A program made the translations under genes and the position numbers. The notes beneath the pieces were generated by a model. It searched no databases. It saw nothing but the letters and a program-made list of their open reading frames with translations, and was not told where the DNA came from. 64,000 nt of DNA from assembly GCA_963931575.1 (NCBI GenBank), contig OZ007029.1, positions 868,001 through 932,000 of the forward strand. Direction: 5' to 3'. Source of the stretch: Gastranaerophilus sp944325835. Lineage in GTDB: Bacteria > Cyanobacteriota > Vampirovibrionia > Gastranaerophilales > Gastranaerophilaceae. This document shows, one piece after another, positions 34,615 to 42,880 of this stretch (position 1 is its first letter; the number at the start of each line of letters is the position of its first letter).

Positions 34615-35970
34615 TTGTTTGAACGTTTTACGGAAAAGGCAATTAATGTAGTCAGCAAATCTCAGGAAATTGCAAGAGAATGCGGGTTTAATGTAATCAC
34701 GCGGGAGCATTTGCTTCTTGCACTGGTTTGTGAGGCAAAAGGGGTGCCGCTTAGAATTTTTAAAAACAAAAATATCACTTACGAGCGCCTGCTCTCAATT
34801 CTTTATCCGGATTTACAAGGCTCACAGGCCGATAACAGAACCCTGCATTTTAGCAGCGAGTACAAAGAATTGCTAAAAAAAGCACTCGATATTGCAAACG
34901 TTTCCGGAAACAGCACTATTCTCTATGAACACCTTCTGCTTGCAGTTCTAAATGATAAAGATTTTGCAAAACTCAATACCCTCAACGACTTAGGACTGGA
35001 TATTGAAGAAACAAAGAATTTATTGCAAAAACTTGTTCAGAAAAAAATTAAAAGAATTCTTCATCCCGAAACCGATGAACATAAAGAGCCTGAAGAGAAA
35101 TCTGATACTGATGACATATTTGACAGCCCGGAATCTGCAAAAATCTTTGAGCGTGCCGTTGCAAAACTTTCAACTTCTAACTACGAAATTCTCGGAACTG
35201 AACAAATTTTATCCTCAATACTGGAAGATAAAAACACTAATTTATATAGCATTTTAGAAAATTTCGGTATAACAAGCGAAGAATTTGACACAAAACTGAA
35301 AAACGTCCAATCCAGAAAATCCGAATACGAAGGCAGACAGATAATCTTCACCCCGAACGCCTTCAAAACAATGAATCTGGCGCTTCAAACCGCCAAAGAA
35401 TTAGGCTCGTCTGTTGTTCTGCCGGAACACATTATCCTTGGTATATTAAAGGCAAAAAGAGGCGTTGCATACGATATTATTAAAGAATTTCATATTTCTG
35501 ATGATGATCTTGCGCACGCAATCATTAAACCGATAGAAAAACAGATGCCGGAAACACTCACAATCCTGCGTCTTGCAAAAGAAGAAGCCCGCCGTATCGG
35601 AAGAAATACTGTCGGAACAGAAATGTTTCTGCTCGGCATCATTGGCGAGCCTACCGGAATAGGCTCAAAAGTTCTTAAGGAACTTGAAATCAACATAAAA
35701 GAAGCCCGTGATGTTGTGGAAAATCTTGTCGGATTCGGCAACGAATACTACTCCAAAGAAATTACTTTCACAGAACGCGCCAAACGCGTACTGGAAACAG
35801 CATGGCACATTGCAAAAAAAGAAAATAAAACTAAAATTGAATCTTCGCACATGCTCCTTGCTATCACAACAGAACCTACAAGTCTTGCAATGAAAGCTCT
35901 TGAACAGCTTGGCGTGGATTCCGTGGAAATAAGAGAAGGTGTAAAAAAATTCTCCAATGCTGAAAAGTAA
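34615..35970 (+). CDS. Clp N-domain protein with six repeats and no ATPase domain
   Basis: A 451-residue protein starting at TTG 34615: AGGAG lies about 9 nt upstream and the text L-F-E-R-F-T-E-K-A matches the exact N-terminus of ClpC. Six Clp_N half-repeats follow at roughly 1-60, 75-140, 166-230, 240-306, 312-372 and 382-449. Examples are VITREHLLLALVCEAKGVPL, STILYEHLLLAVLND, EILGTEQILSSILED, VVLPEHIILGILKAKRG, NTVGTEMFLLGIIGEPTG and TKIESSHMLLAITTEPT. No Walker motif or AAA+ module is present. Clp_N domains bind adaptors and substrates (in ClpC, McsB/MecA and phospho-arginine). Three tandem copies without a motor suggest an adaptor or regulator of Clp proteases. Confidence 0.85.
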   Translation: MFERFTEKAINVVSKSQEIARECGFNVITREHLLLALVCEAKGVPLRIFKNKNITYERLLSILYPDLQGSQADNRTLHFSSEYKELLKKALDIANVSGNSTILYEHLLLAVLNDKDFAKLNTLNDLGLDIEETKNLLQKLVQKKIKRILHPETDEHKEPEEKSDTDDIFDSPESAKIFERAVAKLSTSNYEILGTEQILSSILEDKNTNLYSILENFGITSEEFDTKLKNVQSRKSEYEGRQIIFTPNAFKTMNLALQTAKELGSSVVLPEHIILGILKAKRGVAYDIIKEFHISDDDLAHAIIKPIEKQMPETLTILRLAKEEARRIGRNTVGTEMFLLGIIGEPTGIGSKVLKELEINIKEARDVVENLVGFGNEYYSKEITFTERAKRVLETAWHIAKKENKTKIESSHMLLAITTEPTSLAMKALEQLGVDSVEIREGVKKFSNAEK

Positions 35971-37231
35971 CATAGAAGCATTTTTGAAAAAATATTCAAT
36001 CCGCGAAACGACTGTTTTAATAGCCTTTTCCGGCGGATTTGACTCTATGTGCCTGCTGGATGTTATCGTTAAACTAAAAGAAGATTTTGAGCTTCACCCT
36101 GTTGCAATCCACCTTAACCACAACTGGCGCGGAGATGAAAGCAGAAAAGAAGAAGAAAATTGCCGCAAGTTCTGTATTGAAAAGGGAGTTGAGTTCTATT
36201 CAGAAACACTATCTCCTGAAGTTAAACCAACGGAAACAGATGCGCGCGAAGCGCGCTATGAATTTTTTGAACGCTGCGCAGAAAAATTCAGCAGCAAGGT
36301 CGTTTTCACCGCGCATAACGCGGATGATAAGGCAGAAACGCTCATCTACCGCATTGCAAAAGGAACAGGTCTTGAAGGCTTAAAAGGGATTGCTCCTGTG
36401 CGCGGAATTTTTTATAGGCCGCTTTTGCAAACCTTTCGCAGCGAAATTGAAGAATATTGCCGCAAAAACAATCTGTCACCTAACGTTGATTCATCAAACG
36501 AAAACATAAAATATAAACGCAATCTGATTAGAAAAAATATCCTGCCGCAGCTTGAAAAGATTAACGAAGGGGCGAAAGCTGCAATAAATACGTTAAGCGA
36601 AAATGCCGCTGCTGATACTGAAATTATTAATGAATATCTGGCAAGTCTGAAAGATAAATTCAAAACACAAAATTTTATAAAATTTTCGCAACCGGTTCAA
36701 AATAGAATAATTTATACCTTTTTAGCCGACAACGGATTTGAATACGACAAAAAAACAGTTGAAAAACTCGTCAAATTTATAAACGAAAATTCCACTTCAA
36801 AAAACGGCCGAACGATGTCGCTTTCTGACAGCCAATGGCTCTTTGCAAGCCGCGATGAAATCAGACTTATTCAAGATGCGCCTGTTGAAAAGTACAAGCT
36901 GGTAGTTGAAGAATGTACAGAGCGGCCTGACAAATTCCCTCCGGACAGCGGCTATAAGGCTTATGTTGACCTTACAAATACCGGCACAAATTTCACCCTG
37001 CGACACAGACACGACGGCGACATAATACATCCACTGGGCGCCGCGGGAACTCAAAAACTAAAAAAATATCTTAACGGCAAAGGAGTTCCGAAAGATTTGC
37101 GTGACAGCAGACCATTTCTATGTCAGGGGAATGAAGTCCTCTGGGCGCCAGGGCTTGGAATAAGTGAAAAAATTAAAGTAACAAAAAATCCGACACACAT
37201 TTTAAAATTGGAGAAAATAAATGAACACTAA
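35957..37231 (+). CDS. tilS: tRNA(Ile)-lysidine synthase
   Basis: A 424-residue enzyme that changes the wobble C of tRNA-Ile(CAU) to lysidine. The PP-loop SGGFDSMCLL is near residue 25 (usual form SGGxDS). LNHNWRGDES, VVFTAHNADDKAETLIYRIA, KGTGLEGLKGI and NLSPNVDSSNENIKYKRNLI are the family blocks. The C-terminal TilS domain includes RHRHDGDIIHPLG-like text and GKGVPKDLRDSRPFL. It overlaps the Clp N-domain gene by 14 bp and hpt by 11 bp; tilS-hpt is also a conserved pair in Firmicutes. Confidence 0.95.
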   Translation: MLKSNIEAFLKKYSIRETTVLIAFSGGFDSMCLLDVIVKLKEDFELHPVAIHLNHNWRGDESRKEEENCRKFCIEKGVEFYSETLSPEVKPTETDAREARYEFFERCAEKFSSKVVFTAHNADDKAETLIYRIAKGTGLEGLKGIAPVRGIFYRPLLQTFRSEIEEYCRKNNLSPNVDSSNENIKYKRNLIRKNILPQLEKINEGAKAAINTLSENAAADTEIINEYLASLKDKFKTQNFIKFSQPVQNRIIYTFLADNGFEYDKKTVEKLVKFINENSTSKNGRTMSLSDSQWLFASRDEIRLIQDAPVEKYKLVVEECTERPDKFPPDSGYKAYVDLTNTGTNFTLRHRHDGDIIHPLGAAGTQKLKKYLNGKGVPKDLRDSRPFLCQGNEVLWAPGLGISEKIKVTKNPTHILKLEKINEH

Positions 37232-37754
37232 AGATTTAAAAGTTTTAATACCGGAAGAAAAAATTCAGGAGAAAATAACAGAACTTGCGCAAAAACTCAA
37301 CTCTATCTACAAAGATGAAGAAGTTTACGCAATCTGCGTTTTAAAAGGTGCCGTAATGTTTGCGGTGGATCTGGTAAAAAAACTCACAATGCCTGTAAAA
37401 ATGGAATTTATCCGCCTTTCCAGCTACGGAAGTGCAACAACAACCAGCGGTAAAGTAAATGCCGTAGACATCGCGCTGCCTGATTTAAACGGGAAAAACG
37501 TGATTATAATCGAGGACATTGTTGACAGCGGTTTAACCGCAAAATTTCTGCTGGATTTTATAAACCTGAATTTCCACACAAAAAGTACGATTTTCTGTTC
37601 ACTGCTGGATAAAAAGGTTACAAGAAAAACTGAAGTTGCGCCGGATTACTACTGTTTTGACATTGACGACAAATTTGTAGTCGGTTACGGGCTTGACTAC
37701 GACGGACACTACAGAAACCTTCCTTATATTGCTTATGCTGACCACATTATCTAA
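37221..37754 (+). CDS. hpt: Hypoxanthine phosphoribosyltransferase
   Basis: A 177-residue purine-salvage enzyme joining PRPP with hypoxanthine or guanine. The PRPP motif is VIIIEDIVDSGLTAKFLLDF. The flexible-loop S-S-Y-G-S and the base-binding DDKFVVGYGLDYDGHYRNLP are complete. Length is normal. SD GGAG lies in the end of tilS. Its 3' end overlaps the histidine kinase gene by 20 bp. Confidence 0.95.
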   Translation: MNTKDLKVLIPEEKIQEKITELAQKLNSIYKDEEVYAICVLKGAVMFAVDLVKKLTMPVKMEFIRLSSYGSATTTSGKVNAVDIALPDLNGKNVIIIEDIVDSGLTAKFLLDFINLNFHTKSTIFCSLLDKKVTRKTEVAPDYYCFDIDDKFVVGYGLDYDGHYRNLPYIAYADHII

Positions 37755-38718
37755 AATTGTAAACACCAATGAGTTGAATGAAATTTTCGCAATTTTAAAA
37801 GAGGATTGCGGAGTTGAAGCTGCGATTTACGAAACCTTACCGGAACAGCCGGAAGGTATCATTTTTGATTTAAAAATTCAAGGTGTGACGTTTGGTTATC
37901 TGGTATTAAAAAACGCAGAGAGTAACGAATTTTACTCACTTGTCAGTGATATTATCGCGGACAAGATTAAAAACCGCGAATTTAAAGCCATTATGCAGCA
38001 GCAAATAAATACACTGCAAGACGGAATTTTAAAGCAAGATAACGAAAAAAGAATTAAAAACAATTTTTTTGCAAGCGTCACTCACGAACTCCGGACACCG
38101 CTAAACGCAATAATAGGCTATTCAGAACTTATGGCACAGGGAATCGGCGGAAGCATTACCGAAAAACAAAAAGAATACCTGCTTGATATTCAAACCTCGG
38201 GGCTAAACCTTTTAAATATGATTAATGATATTCTGGACTTTTCAAAGATTAATTCCGGTATTAATACGCTGAGTATCTCAGAATTTGATGTGGAAGGCTT
38301 ATTTTTTGAGGTATCAAATACAATTGCGCCGCTTTTGAAGAAAAAAGATTTAACCCTTGTCAAATCAATAGAAAATTTTAAAATAAAAGGTGATTATCGA
38401 AAAGCATCGCAAATTCTAATAAATTTGTTGTCAAATGCAATCAAATTTTCACTTATTGGTGACAAAATAGAATTTTCTTCACTTATTAGTGACAAAAAGA
38501 GAATAATAGAAGTGAAGGATTATGGAATTGGCATTCCTAAAAAAAGCCAAAAACGTATATTTAAAGAATTCACACAGGCTGCAAATAATAAGACAAAAGA
38601 GAACTCAACAGGATTGGGGCTTGCGATAGTTAAGAAGTTCTGCGACCTGCACGGCTGGAAAATAGAACTTGAAAGCGAAGAGAATAAAGGGAGTATATTC
38701 AGAATAGTTATTTCTTAG
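37735..38718 (+). CDS. Sensor histidine kinase (soluble)
   Basis: About 327 residues from the ATG at 37735, inside the end of hpt; no SD, so probably coupled to hpt translation. Residues 1-85 form a small alpha/beta input region without membrane segments. The HisKA H-box is FASVTHELRTPLNAIIGYSE (His near 117). The ATP lid region has NLLSNAIKFS, KDYGIGIPKKSQKRIF and STGLGLAIVKKFCDLHGW. It has no linked response regulator. Three TCAC-N6-GTGA palindromes lie inside (37936, 38449, 38479). It is the last gene of the operon, convergent with uvrB (11-bp overlap). Confidence 0.85.
   Translation: MLTTLSKIVNTNELNEIFAILKEDCGVEAAIYETLPEQPEGIIFDLKIQGVTFGYLVLKNAESNEFYSLVSDIIADKIKNREFKAIMQQQINTLQDGILKQDNEKRIKNNFFASVTHELRTPLNAIIGYSELMAQGIGGSITEKQKEYLLDIQTSGLNLLNMINDILDFSKINSGINTLSISEFDVEGLFFEVSNTIAPLLKKKDLTLVKSIENFKIKGDYRKASQILINLLSNAIKFSLIGDKIEFSSLISDKKRIIEVKDYGIGIPKKSQKRIFKEFTQAANNKTKENSTGLGLAIVKKFCDLHGWKIELESEENKGSIFRIVIS
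38449..38492. repeat. Pair of TCAC-N6-GTGA palindromes, 30-bp period
   Basis: TCACTTATTGGTGA at 38449-38462 and TCACTTATTAGTGA at 38479-38492, start to start exactly 30 bp apart, inside the histidine kinase gene. They encode SLIGDK and SLISDK. A similar pair lies at 60127-60170. Confidence 0.55.
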
Positions 38719-40702
38719 TTTTAACCATTTCACGCAGCTTTTTCAACTGGTCGCGGATTTCTGCCGCGCGCTCAAAATCAAGAACTTTTGCAGCTTTATG
38801 CATATCTTTTTCAAGTTTATCAATGAGTTTTGGCAAGTCTTTTGTGTCAATTCCGAGTTCAACCATTTCTTCCGCAACAACATCTTCAAGGTCACGATAG
38901 CTTGCAACCAGTGATAAAAGGTTATTTTCAATAGGTTTTTTGATAGTTTGCGGAACAATTCCGTATTTTTTGTTATGCGCAAGCTGGATTTCGCGGCGGC
39001 GTTCCGTTTCATCAATCGCTTTTTGCATAGAGTCTGTTATTTTATCGGCGTACATAATAACTTCACCGCACGCGTTTCTGGCAGCACGCCCGATAGTTTG
39101 GATTAAACTGGTTTCCGAGCGCAAGAAGCCTTCTTTATCCGCATCCATAATTGCAACAAGCGAAACTTCAGGAATATCAAGACCTTCTCTTAGAAGGTTT
39201 ACACCGATTAAAACGTCAAACTCGCCCAATCTCAGATCACGCAGGATTTCAACGCGTTCAAGGGATTGAATTTCACTGTGCAGGTATCTGACTCGAATTC
39301 CTTCCTGAATAAAGAAATCGGTTAAATCTTCCGCCATTCGCTTAGTCAATGTCGTAATCAGGACGCGTTCATCTTTTTCCGCACGCTTAATAATTTCAGC
39401 CTTAAGATCATTAATCTGCGTCGCGATAGGACGGATAGAAATTTTAGGATCGACCAGCCCTGTCGGTCTGATAATTTGTTCTACACACTGCGCGGAAGTT
39501 GATTTCTCAAAATCCCCGGGTGTTGCGGAAATATAAATTTTCTGGCCGACTTTTGCAAAAAATTCATCATTAGTAAGCGGTCTGTTGTCTTTCGCACAGG
39601 GAAGCCGGAATCCGTAGTTTACAAGCACCTCTTTTCTTGCGGCATCACCGTGCGACATGCCTTTTAGCTGCGGAAGAGTAACGTGGCTTTCATCAACTAC
39701 GGTTAAGAAATCGCCCTGAAAATAATCAAGCAAAGTTGCAGGAGCAGAACCCGGCGGACGGCGTTCTATTATACGGGAATAGTTTTCAATTCCTGAACAA
39801 TACCCCATTTCCTTAATCATTTCCATATCGTATTTCACACGCTGCTCAAGTCGCTGGGCTTCAACGAGTTTATTTTCACTTTCCAACTCTGCAAGTCTGT
39901 TTTTAAGTTCCATTCTGATAAGTTTAATCGTTTCATCAACATTTTCATCATAAGAAAGATAGTGGACGGCAGGGTAAATAACCACACTGTCACAAATTTC
40001 AAGAATTTCACCCGTAACATTATCAATTCTGACAATTTTTTCGATTTCATCGCCGAAAAATTGGATCCTTGTAACAACTTTCTCATAAGCCGGCATGATT
40101 TCAACAACATCACCGCGCGCACGGAAGGTAGAGCGCTCCAGCACCAAATCATTTCTTGAATATTGAATAGATACAAGGTGTTTTATTAAATCATCACGAT
40201 CAATGCAGTCGCCGACTTTTATTTCCACCGAGCCTTTAAAATAGTTTTCAGGCAGTCCCAGACCGTAAATACAGCTTACGGAAGCAACAATTATAACATC
40301 ATCCCGCTCATACAGGCTGCGAGTCGCATTATGCCGGAGCCGGTCAATTTCTTCATTAATTGATGCTGATTTTTCTATATACGTATCAGTACGCGGAATA
40401 TAGGCCTCCGGCTGATAGTAATCATAATAACTGATAAAATATTCAACCGCATTATCCGGAAAAAGTTCCTTAAACTCGTTATAAAGCTGCGCCGCAAGGG
40501 TTTTGTTATGTGCAATGATAAGCGTTGGTTTTTGAATTTTTTCAATAACATTTGCGATAGTAAAAGTTTTACCCGACCCCGTAATCCCGAGCAGTGTCTG
40601 AGAATCCATGCCGGCATTCAGCCCGTCAACAAGCTCTTTTATCGCTTTTGGCTGGTCGCCGGCCGGAGAATATTTGGAATTTATCTTAAAAAGCTTTTTC
40701 AT
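38708..40702 (-). CDS. uvrB: Excinuclease ABC subunit B
   Basis: A 664-residue nucleotide-excision-repair helicase-like protein that loads damaged DNA with UvrA and recruits UvrC. The Walker A box is LLGITGSGKTFTIANVI (near residue 42). The beta-hairpin region reads YYDYYQPEAYIPRTDTYIEK. Later helicase motifs are DESHVTLPQ, YISATPGDFE, LREGLDIPEVSLVAIMDADK and IQTIGRAARN. The C-terminal UVR motif is KDMHKAAKVLDFERAAEIRD. The ATG at 40702 follows the upstream stop by 6 nt, so the orphan CpaF-like gene and uvrB are co-transcribed. Confidence 0.96.
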   Translation of the reverse strand: MKKLFKINSKYSPAGDQPKAIKELVDGLNAGMDSQTLLGITGSGKTFTIANVIEKIQKPTLIIAHNKTLAAQLYNEFKELFPDNAVEYFISYYDYYQPEAYIPRTDTYIEKSASINEEIDRLRHNATRSLYERDDVIIVASVSCIYGLGLPENYFKGSVEIKVGDCIDRDDLIKHLVSIQYSRNDLVLERSTFRARGDVVEIMPAYEKVVTRIQFFGDEIEKIVRIDNVTGEILEICDSVVIYPAVHYLSYDENVDETIKLIRMELKNRLAELESENKLVEAQRLEQRVKYDMEMIKEMGYCSGIENYSRIIERRPPGSAPATLLDYFQGDFLTVVDESHVTLPQLKGMSHGDAARKEVLVNYGFRLPCAKDNRPLTNDEFFAKVGQKIYISATPGDFEKSTSAQCVEQIIRPTGLVDPKISIRPIATQINDLKAEIIKRAEKDERVLITTLTKRMAEDLTDFFIQEGIRVRYLHSEIQSLERVEILRDLRLGEFDVLIGVNLLREGLDIPEVSLVAIMDADKEGFLRSETSLIQTIGRAARNACGEVIMYADKITDSMQKAIDETERRREIQLAHNKKYGIVPQTIKKPIENNLLSLVASYRDLEDVVAEEMVELGIDTKDLPKLIDKLEKDMHKAAKVLDFERAAEIRDQLKKLREMVKTKK

Positions 40703-40708
40703 AATCAA

Positions 40709-41338
40709 TTACATATCCGATAACAAAAGGGTAAGATTATTTTTATCAATCTCGTTTGCCAGAAATTCATCTGTAATCTTGGAGATAGAAAGTTTAATGC
40801 GTGAGTGTGGAACCGCGCGCAGTTGAACCCAAAAATCCGCTATTCTAAAATCATAAATGCCATTTTTATCACTATATTGTGACATATTTATAATATTTTG
40901 AACAGCAAGTCTGACTTTTGAATAGGGCAAAATAATTGTATCAACAATGTTTCTGTCATTTTCAGTATAAAGAAGCGGTTCGCCTTCTTCATAAAAAATT
41001 GAAGTTACTCCCTTTTTTAAAAGGTACTCATCAAAAACGCCAAATCCAAGAATAGAATGCTGGAGAACTTTTGCAAAAACTTCCGGAGTTTTAATATTTT
41101 TTGAGTGTAGAAATTTAATTATCAGGTCGTATTGGGTTTTAGAATCGTATTCAAACCAGCACGGAACAGTAACGATTTTTTCAAAAAGCATGTCTTTCAA
41201 CAGGTTAAATCTGTTTACTTCCGGCACCGGTTCAGGCTCAAGAAAAAACGGATTAACAGGCTGAGTTTGAACCTTCTTCTCAATCAATGTAAAGCTATTC
41301 TCACTAAATCTGTCCGCAAAACCCAAGTTAAACCTCAC
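40709..41338 (-). CDS. Orphan CpaF/TadA-like N-terminal domain protein
   Basis: A 209-residue protein starting at GTG 41338, with AGGG 7 nt upstream. Residues 85-200 read like the N-terminal domain of CpaF/TadA-type secretion ATPases: LQHSILGFGVFDEYLLKKGV and TSIFYEEGEPLLYTENDR correspond to the usual L-G-x-G-P-L-e-p-L-L...V-T-d-I-x-V-N-G. ADFWVQLRAVPHSRIKLSIS corresponds to A-R-L-P-D-G-S-R-x-x. The catalytic AAA-like domain (Walker A/B) is entirely absent. It is a stand-alone partner or remnant. A TCAC-N6-GTGA palindrome lies at 40869-40882. It is directly upstream of uvrB. Confidence 0.65.
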   Translation of the reverse strand: MRFNLGFADRFSENSFTLIEKKVQTQPVNPFFLEPEPVPEVNRFNLLKDMLFEKIVTVPCWFEYDSKTQYDLIIKFLHSKNIKTPEVFAKVLQHSILGFGVFDEYLLKKGVTSIFYEEGEPLLYTENDRNIVDTIILPYSKVRLAVQNIINMSQYSDKNGIYDFRIADFWVQLRAVPHSRIKLSISKITDEFLANEIDKNNLTLLLSDM

Positions 41339-41350
41339 ACAAATGCCCTA

Positions 41351-41510
41351 AATAAAGCAGTTCTTCGCCGCTCCGCCTCGCTGAACCGCGAGCCGTGGCG
41401 GCTGCGCTGTCTAATACGCCACTCAAAAGACTCGCTTGCGTGAGCGGGAGTTGCTACGCAACTCATTCACGACATGTTCCTTATTGCGAGTCTTTCTCGG
41501 ACATAAAAAG
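41351..41510 (-). repeat. Two-hairpin intergenic element, copy 2
   Basis: Same order as the copy at 14511-14637, read on the minus strand: CTTTTTATGTC, hairpin 1 (arms 41486-41495 and 41425-41435), linker GTATTAGACAGCGCAGCC, and hairpin 2 with outer stem GCCGC/GCGGC and inner CTCGC/GCGAG around GGTTCA. It ends GAAGAACTGCTTTATT. The stems differ from copy 1 at both sides in step, so pairing is kept. The loop of hairpin 1 holds an extra GAGTTGC-TAC-GCAACTC hairpin (about 41448-41464). It sits just upstream of the orphan CpaF-like gene. Confidence 0.8.
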
Positions 41511-41634
41511 CCCGATGCGGACGCGATTTTGTTACCTGCTAGGCTCGCAGGTGGGTGAACGCCTCGGAAAATCCGTTTCCCACTGGCGATTTTTCAATCG
41601 GTGGGTATACTTCAAGTCCCGTCAGAGTCAATTC
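41505..41634 (-). ncRNA. Candidate structured small RNA of unknown family
   Basis: Between a weak minus-strand promoter (-10 TATAAA at 41640-41645, -35 TTAATT at 41662-41667) and a terminator (GTCCG-CAT-CGGGC then TTTTT, 41505-41522) lies about 130 nt. It is GC-richer than the surrounding intergenic DNA, has no plausible ORF, and has local hairpins such as CGATT-GAAA-AATCG and ACCTGC-GAGCCTA-GCAGGT. Size and position fit a small RNA gene. I considered 6S RNA but cannot confirm it by eye. Confidence 0.4.
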
Positions 41635-41870
41635 TCCCGTTTATAAATAATGTAGGAACAAAATTAACATCCGCACTGAGCACTAATATTTTAACATATA
41701 ATATACAGATATTCAAGAGAAACCGCAGGAACAAAAAAACAGTTTCCGAGGATAGGCAAAAAAAAGCCGATAAAAACCGGGTACGACAAAATCATACCTC
41801 AAAATTCATCGGCTCCCAAAATATTAACTCTTATAGTATATACTCTATCACAAAAATAGAGCATGAAAAA
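41635..41870. other. Intergenic stretch without a supported gene
   Basis: AT-rich region between the candidate small RNA and the 92-residue gene. It holds the putative small RNA promoter and an imperfect long-range pair, AGCCGAT near 41766 and ATCGGCT near 41808, about 40 nt apart. Nothing else is supported. Confidence 0.5.
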
Positions 41871-42149
41871 CTATTTTTTCAACAAAAATTTAACCAGCTT
41901 ATAAATCCCGAAACTTCCGCCTATACCAAGGAAATACCACAGAGATTTCGGAGTTTTTTTGTTATCAAGATAAGAATATTTGCTCCGGCTCTGGTATATA
42001 TCAAGATCCATTTTTTGGAAATCCCTCTCAGCCTGAGAAGGTGAATATAAAACAACATTCGGATGAGAATTCGGCACGTTTAAGATGCCGACATTCAACG
42101 CCGGATTTTTCATATGGCTATTTACAGGATTATTACACACTACTGTCAT
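41871..42149 (-). CDS. Small membrane-anchored protein of unknown function
   Basis: A 92-residue protein with a polar N-terminal part (NNPVNSHMKNPALNVGILNV) and a single C-terminal hydrophobic segment before a basic end (SLWYFLGIGGSFGIYKLVKF then LLKK), i.e. a tail-anchored topology. There is no signal peptide or SD; an internal ATG (NSHMKNP) is a possible alternative start. I do not recognise the family. It resembles the 90-residue protein at 27821 in overall plan only. Confidence 0.4.
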   Translation of the reverse strand: MTVVCNNPVNSHMKNPALNVGILNVPNSHPNVVLYSPSQAERDFQKMDLDIYQSRSKYSYLDNKKTPKSLWYFLGIGGSFGIYKLVKFLLKK

Positions 42150-42260
42150 ATATTATTTAAAACAACAAAGAGGAAAAAATTGCCTTCCTTAATTAATTGT
42201 ACCTACCTATGTAAAAAAGCATGAAAGTTTTTATAATTTTTAGCACAAGGAGGATAAAAA

Positions 42261-42800
42261 ATGGAATTTCACGGATCAAAAACAGAAAAGAATCTGCTTT
42301 CAGCCTTCACCGGCGAATCGCACGCAAGAAATAAATACACATTCTATGCAAAAGAAGCCAAAAAAGCAGGTTTCGTTGAACTTTCAAAGATTTACGAAGA
42401 AACCGCCGATAACGAAAAAGAACACGGCAAAATCTGGTTTAAATACCTGCACGACGGCGATATATCAGACACGATTACCAATCTTAAAGACTGCATTGAA
42501 AACGAAACTTATGAACATTTAACGATGTATCCGACATTTGCCAAAGAAGCCGAGGAAGAGGGATTCCGCGACATTGCAATGCACTTTAAGCATGTCGCAG
42601 AAATCGAGGGCATGCACCAAAAACGATTTCAGTCACTACTTAACGATATAGAAAATAAAGAAATGTTTGAAAGAAGTGAAGAAATCACCTGGGAATGCTC
42701 TAAATGCGGTTTTCTTTCACACACCAAACAGGCGCCTAAGAAATGTCCCGTTTGCGATCATCCGCAGGGATATTTTATGGAGCATTGCGAAAATTACTAA
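42261..42800 (+). CDS. Rubrerythrin
   Basis: A 179-residue peroxide-detoxifying diiron protein of anaerobes. The N-terminal ferritin-like four-helix bundle holds the Glu/His ligands (FTGESHARNKYTFYAKEAKK, ETADNEKEHGKIW, E-A-E-E-E-G-F, VAEIEGMHQKRFQ). The C-terminal rubredoxin-like domain has ECSKCGF and KKCPVCDHPQGYF. A near-consensus SD (AAGGAGG) is placed well. It is followed by a strong terminator, so it is monocistronic. Its presence fits an anaerobic life style. Confidence 0.95.
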   Translation: MEFHGSKTEKNLLSAFTGESHARNKYTFYAKEAKKAGFVELSKIYEETADNEKEHGKIWFKYLHDGDISDTITNLKDCIENETYEHLTMYPTFAKEAEEEGFRDIAMHFKHVAEIEGMHQKRFQSLLNDIENKEMFERSEEITWECSKCGFLSHTKQAPKKCPVCDHPQGYFMEHCENY

Positions 42801-42826
42801 TTCTATCCTTTCTATGTGCTATAATT

Positions 42827-42854
42827 AAACGGGAATAATGATATTCCCGTTTTT
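42827..42854 (+). terminator. Rho-independent terminator of the rubrerythrin gene
   Basis: A perfect 11-bp stem AAACGGGAATA/TATTCCCGTTT with an ATGA loop and a run of T residues, about 26 nt after the stop. Confidence 0.88.
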
Positions 42855-42880
42855 CTTATATCTTACAGGCAAGGAGCAAT

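Noticed and set aside
38743..40176. ORFs inside uvrB
   Set aside because: Out-of-frame shadows of a fully conserved uvrB.
41545..41640. tRNA gene (T-arm-like TTCAAGTCCCG on the plus strand)
   Set aside because: No complementary acceptor stem at the right distance, no D-arm or anticodon arm, and the terminator points to a minus-strand transcript.
41601..42044. 147-codon plus-strand ORF
   Set aside because: Antisense to the 92-residue gene and to intergenic DNA, no SD, no family-like pattern.
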